From IMG/VR virus record IMGVR_UViG_3300044798_000308, positions 1 to 35,276 of that record: a stretch of DNA of 35,276 bases. One strand, 5' to 3'. The DNA is from a virus. Shown piece by piece: positions 26,188-32,219 of this stretch. Below the pieces are notes generated by a model, which had not been told where the DNA came from, did no database searches, and saw only the letters and a list, made by a program, of their open reading frames with translations. The position numbers were made by a program, and so were the translations under genes. Numbering within the stretch: position 1 is the stretch's first letter; each line of letters opens with the position of its first letter.

Positions 26188-26212
26188 GTCAGCAGCCAAC
26201 GACTGGCTTGAC
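26188..26212 (-). promoter_or_regulatory. Intergenic hairpin before the scaffold gene
   Basis: In the minus strand, GTCA and AGCCA pair with TGGCT and TGAC around a GTCGT loop, with a 2-nt bulge. The hairpin sits between the stop at 26215 and the scaffold start at 26138. No U-tract follows. It may stabilise or cut the transcript, or act as an attenuator, but no function can be shown. Confidence 0.4.
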
Positions 26213-26214
26213 GG

Positions 26215-26604
26215 CTACCCCAGTGCGGGCATTTGTGCGTTACCACCCGGAGGTGGCGGCGTAGGTCCTGCGGTTCCGGTCTCAGTAGGACCGGCTCCAG
26301 GACCACCTGGCGATGGGGCAGTGCTAACAGCGGACACTCCTGTATCCATAATCTGAATAGCTTTTTGTGCGAACGGAGCAAATGTCGGTTCAGCACCGGC
26401 TATTTGTTCTAAAACCTTCTTCACCGCATCCACTTGAGCCATCAAAAATCCATGCGGATTAGGTGCCCCAGGTGCCGGTCCACCCTGGTTCATGGGCTTA
26501 ATTCCTGAAAGCCCACCTTCCCTAGGTGGTGGTTGGGGGACGCCCATCTGCGACTGGATATCTGGACTTGGCAACGGTGGCCGGTCCATTCCAGGCAGTG
26601 GCAT
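26215..26604 (-). CDS. Proline/glycine-rich hypothetical protein (129 aa)
   Basis: ATG at 26604, with GGAGAG about 7 nt upstream. Residues 1-55 and 95-129 are disordered and rich in P, G and M (MPLPGMDRPPLPSPDIQSQM; GGPGAGPTETGTAGPTPPPP). The central part (about 53-90) holds a predicted helix, FLMAQVDAVKKVLEQIAG, followed by APFAQKAIQIMDTG. It lies between a 61-aa gene and the scaffold. Proteins of this shape near phage head genes are common, but their function is not established. Possibly an internal head or portal-associated protein. Confidence 0.55.
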   Translation of the reverse strand: MPLPGMDRPPLPSPDIQSQMGVPQPPPREGGLSGIKPMNQGGPAPGAPNPHGFLMAQVDAVKKVLEQIAGAEPTFAPFAQKAIQIMDTGVSAVSTAPSPGGPGAGPTETGTAGPTPPPPGGNAQMPALG

Positions 26605-26606
26605 TT

Positions 26607-26792
26607 TTAACTCTCCTTGCCCTTACGACCGGTTTCGGTCTTGCTGTTTACGCCCTTTGGCTCCTGAGACAATGGAGCAAAAGTTGCCGGACTCTGAATT
26701 CCAGCAGGCTGAGTGTTATCACCGTGACCTTCCATCTGCTGTCCCGGTACGATTTCGCCGACTCCGCCTTTGTTTCCCTTAGATTCTGCCAT
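26607..26792 (-). CDS. Small hypothetical hydrophilic protein (61 aa)
   Basis: I set the start at ATG 26792 (MAESKGNKGGVGEIVPGQQM), with AAAGGA 6 nt upstream, in place of the longer frame that begins in the CNNGG leader. The protein is disordered, with K, G, E and P. It lies directly after the pentamer array and 3 nt before the next gene. Function unknown. Confidence 0.55.
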   Translation of the reverse strand: MAESKGNKGGVGEIVPGQQMEGHGDNTQPAGIQSPATFAPLSQEPKGVNSKTETGRKGKES

Positions 26793-26852
26793 TGGTTTTC
26801 CTTTCGAAAGAAAAAATGTTATCGCAACTCCCAAAATCTATGTGTTTTATTC

Positions 26853-26912
26853 CCTTGCCTTGCCTTGCCGCGCCGGGCCCTGCCACGCCCCGCCTTGCCG
26901 CGCCGCGCCTGG
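26853..26912. repeat. Pentamer array 1: 12 units of CCNNG (CNNGG on the transcribed strand)
   Basis: On the plus strand 12 contiguous pentamers fit CCNNG with no exception: the three fixed bases are intact in every unit while the middle two vary widely (TT, GC, GG, CT, AC, CC, TG). On the transcribed strand the array reads CNNGG and ends with CAAGG three times on the side of the 61-aa gene. It lies in the 139-nt leader between the stop at 26932 and the ATG at 26792. The flanks are AT-rich, in sharp contrast to the array. Confidence 0.9.
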
Positions 26913-26919
26913 CTTTACT

Positions 26920-26949
26920 ATTTTACCACACTTATTTCCTAATGTCCAA
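26920..26949 (-). promoter_or_regulatory. Candidate sigma-70-like promoter before array 1
   Basis: On the minus strand TTGGAC (26944-26949) and TAAAAT (26920-26925) are separated by 18 nt, and TGTGG precedes the -10-like box. The transcript would begin near or within the CNNGG array. The -35 box overlaps the end of the 59-aa gene. The boxes are imperfect, so this is a candidate only. Confidence 0.25.
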
Positions 26950-27111
26950 CCGGTTAGACTTTCTTTTAGCCGTTTCCCGGTACTCTTTCAATTCTTTAGC
27001 CTGACCCACGGCCTCTTTAGCTCGGACCTTTTGGCCACCCGAGCGAAGCACCTTTAAAAGGTGTTCGTGCTCCCTCACCGCCTGTTTGCCGGGTATAACA
27101 ACATCGGCCAT
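26932..27111 (-). CDS. Small basic helical protein (59 aa)
   Basis: ATG at 27111, with AGGAAG about 8 nt upstream inside the end of the preceding gene. The protein (MADVVIPGKQAVREHEHLLK, then VLRSGGQKVRAKEAVGQAKE, LKEYRETAKRKSNRLDIRK) is a charged, mostly helical, lysine/arginine-rich chain with no stop until 26934. The regular alternation of charged and hydrophobic residues and a clean frame support coding. Its position in a run of small basic proteins suggests a nucleic-acid-binding or virion-internal role, but this is inference. Confidence 0.6.
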   Translation of the reverse strand: MADVVIPGKQAVREHEHLLKVLRSGGQKVRAKEAVGQAKELKEYRETAKRKSNRLDIRK

Positions 27112-27116
27112 ATGGC

Positions 27117-27239
27117 CTACTTCCTATTGCCGCCCCGACCAGACTTGCGAGACTTCTTCTTGGCAATGAACTCTTCGCGGACTTCCTTAGAAGAACTCTC
27201 GGCTTTTTCGTGCTTATCTGATTCCTGTTCCTTCGCCAT
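27117..27239 (-). CDS. Tiny lysine-rich protein (40 aa)
   Basis: I place the start at ATG 27239 (MAKEQESDKHEKAESSSKEV), with GGGAGA about 8 nt upstream; the frame is open further upstream but overlaps the preceding gene. The chain is a highly charged helix that ends KKKSRKSGRGGNRK. The stop is 6 nt before the next gene's start. Function unknown. Confidence 0.5.
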   Translation of the reverse strand: MAKEQESDKHEKAESSSKEVREEFIAKKKSRKSGRGGNRK

Positions 27240-27240
27240 T

Positions 27241-27459
27241 TTATCGTCTCCCTGAAGCACGCGGTCTCTTCCGAGCCCCGCCACTTTTTCGTGATTGTCC
27301 TGATTCGCTAAGAGCGATTGCCACTGCTTGATCACGACTGTGTACTAGCGGGCCTTTCTTTGATCCGGAGTGCAACTCACCGTGTTTGAACTTATGCATT
27401 TCTTCATGCACTCGTTCCTGCCTTGATGATTTGCTAGCTCCTGGGCCCAGTTTAGGCAT
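27241..27459 (-). CDS. DUF6496-like small protein (72 aa)
   Basis: ATG at 27459 overlaps the upstream stop by one base (TAATG), suggesting coupling. The sequence includes RVHEEMHKFKHGELHSGSKK, then GPLVHSRDQAVAIALSESGQ. This is the signature I associate with DUF6496: M-EFKHGxLxSGS-gkg, then a QAIAIALSEAG helix. The C-terminus is arginine-rich (RKSGGARKRPRASGRR). Members are found in phages and bacteria and have no known biochemical role. The assignment is from recognisable pattern. Confidence 0.7.
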   Translation of the reverse strand: MPKLGPGASKSSRQERVHEEMHKFKHGELHSGSKKGPLVHSRDQAVAIALSESGQSRKSGGARKRPRASGRR

Positions 27460-27767
27460 TACCGCCTACCCCCTATTCTCCTAGATGCTCTCCTGCGACC
27501 CTGACGAGCAATCCCCCTGGGAGTAATTATATCACTCGGCTCTTCGAGCCCGCCCGAAAGATCCTGGATCGCCTGATGCTCAGAATTGATATGACTGATT
27601 GCGGCGCTGTGACGCGCCTTGTCCCCTCTCAACTCCGCATATCGCTTAATTTTGTCGGCGTCGTCCCTGAGTCTGTACTGCTCATCTTCGTTCTTAGCCG
27701 CTGTAGAAAGTTTGGGCTGTGTAGGAGCGGTAATAATTAACTTTGCCTTATTCGGTTTCTTTGCCAT
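27459..27767 (-). CDS. Small basic hypothetical protein (102 aa)
   Basis: ATG at 27767, with GGAG 5 nt upstream. The start is MAKKPNKAKLIITAPTQPKL; a charged helix follows (EQYRLRDDADKIKRYAELRG and DKARHSAAISHINSEHQAIQ). The C-terminus is arginine/glycine-rich (RRASRRIGGRR). It is the first gene after a strong hairpin. Possible nucleic-acid contact is suggested by the basic tail only. Confidence 0.55.
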   Translation of the reverse strand: MAKKPNKAKLIITAPTQPKLSTAAKNEDEQYRLRDDADKIKRYAELRGDKARHSAAISHINSEHQAIQDLSGGLEEPSDIITPRGIARQGRRRASRRIGGRR

Positions 27768-27777
27768 AAATCTCCAG

Positions 27778-27826
27778 GGTCAAGGAGTGGTTTGGGCGGA
27801 TGAGAGACCCGCTCCACTCCCTGACC
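27778..27826 (-). promoter_or_regulatory. Long hairpin just before the 102-aa gene
   Basis: A 13-bp outer stem (one wobble) pairs the two ends of this segment, and an inner GCGG/CCGC stem caps a 9-nt loop. The two stems are separated by a 5-nt/1-nt internal loop. It sits a few nt upstream of the SD and start at 27767 and after the stop at 27883. No U-tract is seen on either strand, so a simple terminator is unlikely. A processing site, mRNA-stabilising element or attenuator is possible. Confidence 0.6.
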
Positions 27827-27882
27827 ACATCGGGAGTTGCCGTCGATTAAGAGTAACATACCCTTGTCAAGTACTCCCTGTT

Positions 27883-28239
27883 TTACCTTGTACTTGGCCT
27901 GGTCTTCTTGCGCAAAGTCTTACGAACCACGGCCTCGCCTTTGTGTAGTTGCGCCGGACCGGACTTCTGAACTCGTCCCCCCTGGCGGTATTTCTGCATC
28001 GTTGCCGCACCTTGTTCGCCGCGTTCTTTGCGAAGAAGATCCATACCCATCTTTCGGGCACTAAGCTCATTATTAGACAATAACTTAGAATAATCATCCT
28101 GAAGGGGGCCTGGGTTCTTGATTTGACCCAAAAGATTCCTTTGTGAATGGTAGTCTCGAAATTCCTTGAGTCTGGCGTCGGCATATGCTAACCAGTCTTT
28201 GGACTTGCCCGTCTTAGGGAGCATCTCACCTTCCGCCAT
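27883..28239 (-). CDS. Basic small phage protein with HKGE tail motif (118 aa)
   Basis: ATG at 28239, with AGGAGGT 5 nt upstream. The body is helical (DWLAYADARLKEFRDYHSQR). The C-terminus reads YRQGGRVQKSGPAQLHKGEA then a lysine/arginine tail. A G-GRV-KTGPA-LHKGE pattern recurs at the ends of many small phage proteins, where its role is not known. It could be a DNA- or head-associated protein. No enzyme motif is present. Confidence 0.6.
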   Translation of the reverse strand: MAEGEMLPKTGKSKDWLAYADARLKEFRDYHSQRNLLGQIKNPGPLQDDYSKLLSNNELSARKMGMDLLRKERGEQGAATMQKYRQGGRVQKSGPAQLHKGEAVVRKTLRKKTRPSTR

Positions 28240-28278
28240 AATTACCTCCTAACTAATCAAAACGCAGATGGGTCCTCG

Positions 28279-28623
28279 TTAAATCGGCCTGCCGTCCGGT
28301 CCTACCAGACCAGCTTTCTGGGCCGGTGAGTTGGCATCCAAGATTATCTTGGATTCAATCGGAGCCGCAACTTCGATCTCACGATAGCACTTATTGCACT
28401 TAAACGAGAGAGAGTTTCCTGCGCGACCCTTGCATTTATAAGCAGATTGCTTGTTTCGTTTTCCGCATCCAGGACAATCAAATACAACGTAATCGGTTCC
28501 CTTAGTCTTCGGGCCGTACTGTGTACGCCTTCTGCCCCCTCCGAGGTTTTCGGTTGTACACTTTCTGCCCCCACCTTTATTGACAATTTTCAAGGATTTA
28601 CCCTGAAGAATAATTCCTGTCAT
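28279..28623 (-). CDS. Small zinc-ribbon protein (114 aa)
   Basis: The start is ATG at 28623 with GGAGG 5 nt upstream; a GTG one codon earlier is possible. Cysteines at about 50, 53, 76 and 79 form a C-x2-C...C-x2-C zinc ribbon (FDCPGCGKRNKQSAYKC, then FKCNKCYREIEV). Extra cysteines lie at 22 and 64. The N-terminus is glycine/arginine-rich and the C-terminus (NSPAQKAGLVGPDGRPI) is short and polar. Zinc ribbons of this kind bind nucleic acid or protein partners. It follows the portal gene; no specific task is evident. Confidence 0.65.
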   Translation of the reverse strand: MTGIILQGKSLKIVNKGGGRKCTTENLGGGRRRTQYGPKTKGTDYVVFDCPGCGKRNKQSAYKCKGRAGNSLSFKCNKCYREIEVAAPIESKIILDANSPAQKAGLVGPDGRPI

Positions 28624-28652
28624 CACGGCCTCCCGAAATTACTACTCAACGT

Positions 28653-30566
28653 TTACCCAGAAGCTCCCGCTGCCGCTCCACCAGGAGCGCCTCCCCCAGG
28701 AGGAGAATTGCTAAGATTGTTTAATATGCCGGGCGGAACCCCCCCGCCGCCGCCCCCAGCCCCACCACCCATCTTCTGGCGGATGATCTGAATCAAAAAG
28801 TCCTTTCCTTCCGCTTCCAGATTCTTGCGGATGCTTTCCTTCAATCCACCCAGGTCGAGAGCTTCCAGCATGTTGTCACGATCCATGTCGCCCATACGGC
28901 GCAGGTTGAGCATCAACATCTGTTGTGGTACACGACTGGACTTCAGCAACGATCCCGGTTGAATCAAGAACTGGAATGAGCGCCAATGTTCTTCAGGTGG
29001 TACTCCCGCAGGAATCATCTTTCCTGGATCGTAATCAAAGTCCTCGAATGTCAATCCGTCCTGACCCAGGATCTGAATCCTGCGCTCCATATTATAAAAT
29101 TGGAAAAGATTGGGTACAAACTGCTGCCCTATCTCCTTCAGGAACGATTCAATATACCGAACCTTCAATCTAACTAGAGTTTGCTGTCCTTCTTTCATCT
29201 GTTCCAGGGTATCCGCAGCTGGGATAATACCCTTCCTGCTAACCGAACTAAGGTCGATGAATCCGGACTGGGCATCCAGTTCCTGTTGAGCATATAACAT
29301 GGTTTGAAAGACAAAGCTAGGAAGAGCCGGAGGTGGCGCGTACTGCGGAGCCGCAATCGAGGCCGGTGAGTAGAATACTTTGGCCCCCGGCATATTGGGA
29401 TCAAGACTGCGTTTAATGGCTAATCCAAAAGCGTTATCCGGTGCTATCAGGGGAGGATTAACCGCCTTCTTAACCGCATCCAGGATGCCCGCCAGGATGT
29501 TATTCATAACGTCTTGTAGGGGTATCTGGTTACGGAATTCAGATACACCCGGCCATTGCCACGGCACCCGATTCAAACGCAGCGCGGCAAAAGGAAACTG
29601 ACCGTGCCAAAATGGATTGGGCCCGTCATACAAGACGACGGGACCACCCATGCAGACGAGTCGACCCCTCGGATACAGCTTTTGTCCGGGTTGGACTTTG
29701 TACCCGTACTCCTTATTTAGATCCCCAATAAACACTTCCCTGTCGGATGTGTTCTTCTGATCATCTCTGATCCAGAACTCTCTATATAGAGCCATGGGTA
29801 TAACGGAGTCTCGGTACTGACTTGCTGACTGACCGAAAAGCCGACGCATCTGCGGAGAGAGCACTTGCCATGCTCTTCCCCACATACTTTGTCCAGCATT
29901 AGACGAGGTCATGGAGATAAACTGGCTATACTCCCTATCGACCGGAACCGCAAATCCTTTGGTTGGATATTTCTCCTGAAACCAGGAAAGAGGTTTCGGT
30001 ACACGATAGATCACCCCCAGGGCTTTCTGGAGATTGTGTCCGGGTCTGATCGGAATTACATCCATGGCCCCACAAGCCGTCAGTTCTAGTTCGCCCTCAC
30101 CATTCCTCAGTTCTGGGTTCCATGTTAAACGACCATATCCGATCGTCAGGGCGCTGTGAATGATGATCATGGCCATGGTCATATCAATATCTTCACTGAA
30201 GAACCAGCCACGAATCAACTTATTCAGAATCTCAGCATGCTTATCGTACAGACGATTATTTGCCTTGATTTCAAAGGATTGCCGGATATCGGTAAGGTAG
30301 GATACCAACTGAATCAAGTTGGTCCATAGGCGGTTGGCTACCGGGCTGGACTTGTAGGAGGGTCGTCTTTCAACCCACTGCTTTCCCATGAGATAGTTGA
30401 TGTTACGGTCTATGTTGACGATCTCTTCGTATCGTTCGAGTTCGTCTTTGGCCTCTTCGAATACGGCTTGGCACCAGTTCCCCACTGCCTTGTCATGTTC
30501 ACTTATAGTAATCGGTCGATCCGTGCCACCGGAGTCATACGAATACCAGCCGGGTAGATTGGACAT
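28653..30566 (-). CDS. Portal protein (637 aa)
   Basis: I choose ATG at 30566 (MSNLPGWYSYDSGGTDRPIT), which has GAGGGA 5 nt upstream; a TTG four codons earlier is weaker. Residues 20-60 contain the typical helical start (KAVGNWCQAVFEEAKDELER), then NYLMGKQW and SPVANRLWTNLIQLVSYLTD, IRQSFEIKA, IIIHSALTIGYGRLTWNP, and a region with IPLQDVMNNILAGILDAVKK. These match the phage portal pattern (N-R-W-N-L-I, a D-R-P stretch and a long helical wing). The ~70-residue C-terminus is disordered and G/P-rich. The portal is the dodecameric gate in the head vertex through which terminase drives DNA. Confidence 0.85.
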   Translation of the reverse strand: MSNLPGWYSYDSGGTDRPITISEHDKAVGNWCQAVFEEAKDELERYEEIVNIDRNINYLMGKQWVERRPSYKSSPVANRLWTNLIQLVSYLTDIRQSFEIKANNRLYDKHAEILNKLIRGWFFSEDIDMTMAMIIIHSALTIGYGRLTWNPELRNGEGELELTACGAMDVIPIRPGHNLQKALGVIYRVPKPLSWFQEKYPTKGFAVPVDREYSQFISMTSSNAGQSMWGRAWQVLSPQMRRLFGQSASQYRDSVIPMALYREFWIRDDQKNTSDREVFIGDLNKEYGYKVQPGQKLYPRGRLVCMGGPVVLYDGPNPFWHGQFPFAALRLNRVPWQWPGVSEFRNQIPLQDVMNNILAGILDAVKKAVNPPLIAPDNAFGLAIKRSLDPNMPGAKVFYSPASIAAPQYAPPPALPSFVFQTMLYAQQELDAQSGFIDLSSVSRKGIIPAADTLEQMKEGQQTLVRLKVRYIESFLKEIGQQFVPNLFQFYNMERRIQILGQDGLTFEDFDYDPGKMIPAGVPPEEHWRSFQFLIQPGSLLKSSRVPQQMLMLNLRRMGDMDRDNMLEALDLGGLKESIRKNLEAEGKDFLIQIIRQKMGGGAGGGGGGVPPGILNNLSNSPPGGGAPGGAAAGASG

Positions 30567-30598
30567 AATTTCCCTCAATTAAGGATACTACAAACGTG

Positions 30599-30892
30599 TC
30601 AAGATACCTGTGGAAACGAGGTCTGTGGAGGGGCCCCATCGGCCATCTTAACCTTATGTTCGCTCTCAAGTTGTCGCAATTGTCCTGACCCACGCACCGT
30701 AACCGGTTCCCCCTCCGGCAAGATGTTTCTAGTCGTAAAAACCTCAAACACCTTGACGGCGGCAAGAGAATAGACTCGATCTCCGGTTCCGCTGCACTTT
30801 TGACAAGTCTCAACTAGCATGTCGTGAGGCAGGGTAGAGTAAGACTCCCAGGTTCTATTACACTTTCGGCACTGGTATTCATAGATGGGCAT
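30599..30892 (-). CDS. FmdB-type zinc-ribbon protein (97 aa)
   Basis: ATG at 30892 (MPIYEYQCRKCNRTWESYST), overlapping the 3' end of the upstream gene by 14 nt. C8-x2-C11 and C30-x2-C33 give the two zinc knuckles of the FmdB/putative regulatory zinc-ribbon family, which always opens MPxYEYxCxxC. The remainder (VKVFEVFTTRNILPEGEPVT, QLESEHKVKMADG) is not in the usual family and is longer than a bare ribbon. Such proteins are found in many phage genomes near head genes. Function is not established. Confidence 0.75.
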   Translation of the reverse strand: MPIYEYQCRKCNRTWESYSTLPHDMLVETCQKCSGTGDRVYSLAAVKVFEVFTTRNILPEGEPVTVRGSGQLRQLESEHKVKMADGAPPQTSFPQVS

Positions 30893-31541
30893 GATCGACT
30901 ATCTCCCTACGAGTAATTTCCCCCATCCATGTTTTGTTCTTCCATGGCCTGAAGAGTATCTCTTGCGTAGTCATAAATTCTCTTTTATCGGCTGAACTAA
31001 AGGATATCGACGCATGGAACGTGTACTCTTCAAAAAGATCATTTATACTTTTTGCGCGGCTGGAAATATGAAGAAGCCTGGAAAAATCTGATTTTTCCAT
31101 AGCGCCAGCATTATCATATTCGGGCATCAGCTTGACAAATTCACCCGGACCTAGACTCGAAATCCCTTGGGGGGAAAACCGGATAAATTCAACACAAAAT
31201 ACATCTTTGTAAGATCCGTCCTCCTGGCGCACGCTTCTCGGGATCAAAACATGAATCGGATGAATCTTAATGTTTATCGCATGGTGAACAGACGATAGGT
31301 TGATAAGTTCAAAGGAATAATCTCTCTGCTCCGGCAAATCCAGCGGATACACCATAAAGTTTGGGTTGTCCTTCACCTTCTTTTTCTTCTTGTTTCCCTC
31401 AGGACTTAATCCTAGATTACGAACAGGCGGAAACGGTACCGGGCTAAGCATCGGATCTTCGTGTTCATAATTCAATCCAAGCATGAGATCAATAGGCTCA
31501 GGCTCGGGACGCTTCCTGAACCAATTCTTGAATATTTTCAT
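30879..31541 (-). CDS. Hypothetical protein upstream of portal (220 aa)
   Basis: I take ATG at 31541 (MKIFKNWFRKRPEPEPIDLM), with AAGGAG about 6 nt upstream; the longer frame from 31607 lies inside the upstream gene. The N-terminus has a basic patch and a KKKKK run near residue 53. The rest is beta-rich (NFMVYPLDLPEQRDYSFELI, INIKIHPIHVLIPRSV, FCVEFIRFSPQGISSLGPGE). No family is recognised. Its position between terminase and portal suggests a packaging- or head-related protein. Confidence 0.6.
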   Translation of the reverse strand: MKIFKNWFRKRPEPEPIDLMLGLNYEHEDPMLSPVPFPPVRNLGLSPEGNKKKKKVKDNPNFMVYPLDLPEQRDYSFELINLSSVHHAINIKIHPIHVLIPRSVRQEDGSYKDVFCVEFIRFSPQGISSLGPGEFVKLMPEYDNAGAMEKSDFSRLLHISSRAKSINDLFEEYTFHASISFSSADKREFMTTQEILFRPWKNKTWMGEITRREIVDHAHL

Positions 31542-31563
31542 AACAACTCCTTTGTTTAACGGT

Positions 31564-32208
31564 TTAGTAATACCACTGATTGTCCAGGCCGTCCTCGACC
31601 TTGGCATTCATGTAGCGCGTAATGTCCATGCCGTTGGCCTGGGCGATGTCTCGTATCGGACTAACATGACGTTCAGGTATAACCAGTTGGACAACGATGT
31701 CTCCCCCGACGATTCTAGGGGCCTCACCGGGACCGATCTTGGAAACGGACTTTGCGTCCTGTAACCGGCGTAAAAGTTCCTTGGTATCGTTCAACTCCTG
31801 GCTAATCGCAAAGACAGATCCAAACAGGGTAGACGAATCCCTGAAAGTGCCAAGAAGGCTAGCAAGCCGAGCCATATCAATTGGAGGAATCGTGAGACTC
31901 TTAACGCCATCGATATTTAGGCCGGTGCTTCCAATAGGAAGCGTGCTTTCCCCGGCTTTGTTGTTGGGGTCCGGAGGAGGAAGCGGTTCATCCAAGATTG
32001 GGGGCGGAGTATCCGCCTTGGGGGCCAGCGACTTCTTCTGATCAAGCATTTGCTTGGTCAAGACGCTTAACTCTTCCCGATCCTCAAAGACGTGTTCGTT
32101 CTTGCACTTCAGAGGCTGGGTACTCCCTAGGTGGTAAATCAAAGATTCGTCAATCCCGTCCTGTAAATAACATTTCGGGCACATGTCCTGTTTTCTAGGT
32201 CCTGACAT
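31564..32208 (-). CDS. Zinc-ribbon/proline-rich protein downstream of terminase (214 aa)
   Basis: ATG at 32208, with AAGGAGA about 6 nt upstream. C10, C13, C35 and H39 (CPKC...CKNEH) form a possible zinc site. A proline-rich stretch (about 68-82, TPPPILDEPLPPP) and a helix (LASLLGTFRDSSTLFGSVFA) follow. The C-terminal ~45 residues (DIVVQLVIPERHVSPIRDIA, then QANGMDITRYMNAKVED) look like a small strand-helix-helix unit, perhaps like ribbon-helix-helix proteins. A terminase-associated or DNA-binding role is possible; neither is shown. Confidence 0.6.
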   Translation of the reverse strand: MSGPRKQDMCPKCYLQDGIDESLIYHLGSTQPLKCKNEHVFEDREELSVLTKQMLDQKKSLAPKADTPPPILDEPLPPPDPNNKAGESTLPIGSTGLNIDGVKSLTIPPIDMARLASLLGTFRDSSTLFGSVFAISQELNDTKELLRRLQDAKSVSKIGPGEAPRIVGGDIVVQLVIPERHVSPIRDIAQANGMDITRYMNAKVEDGLDNQWYY

Positions 32209-32219
32209 ACAACATCTCC

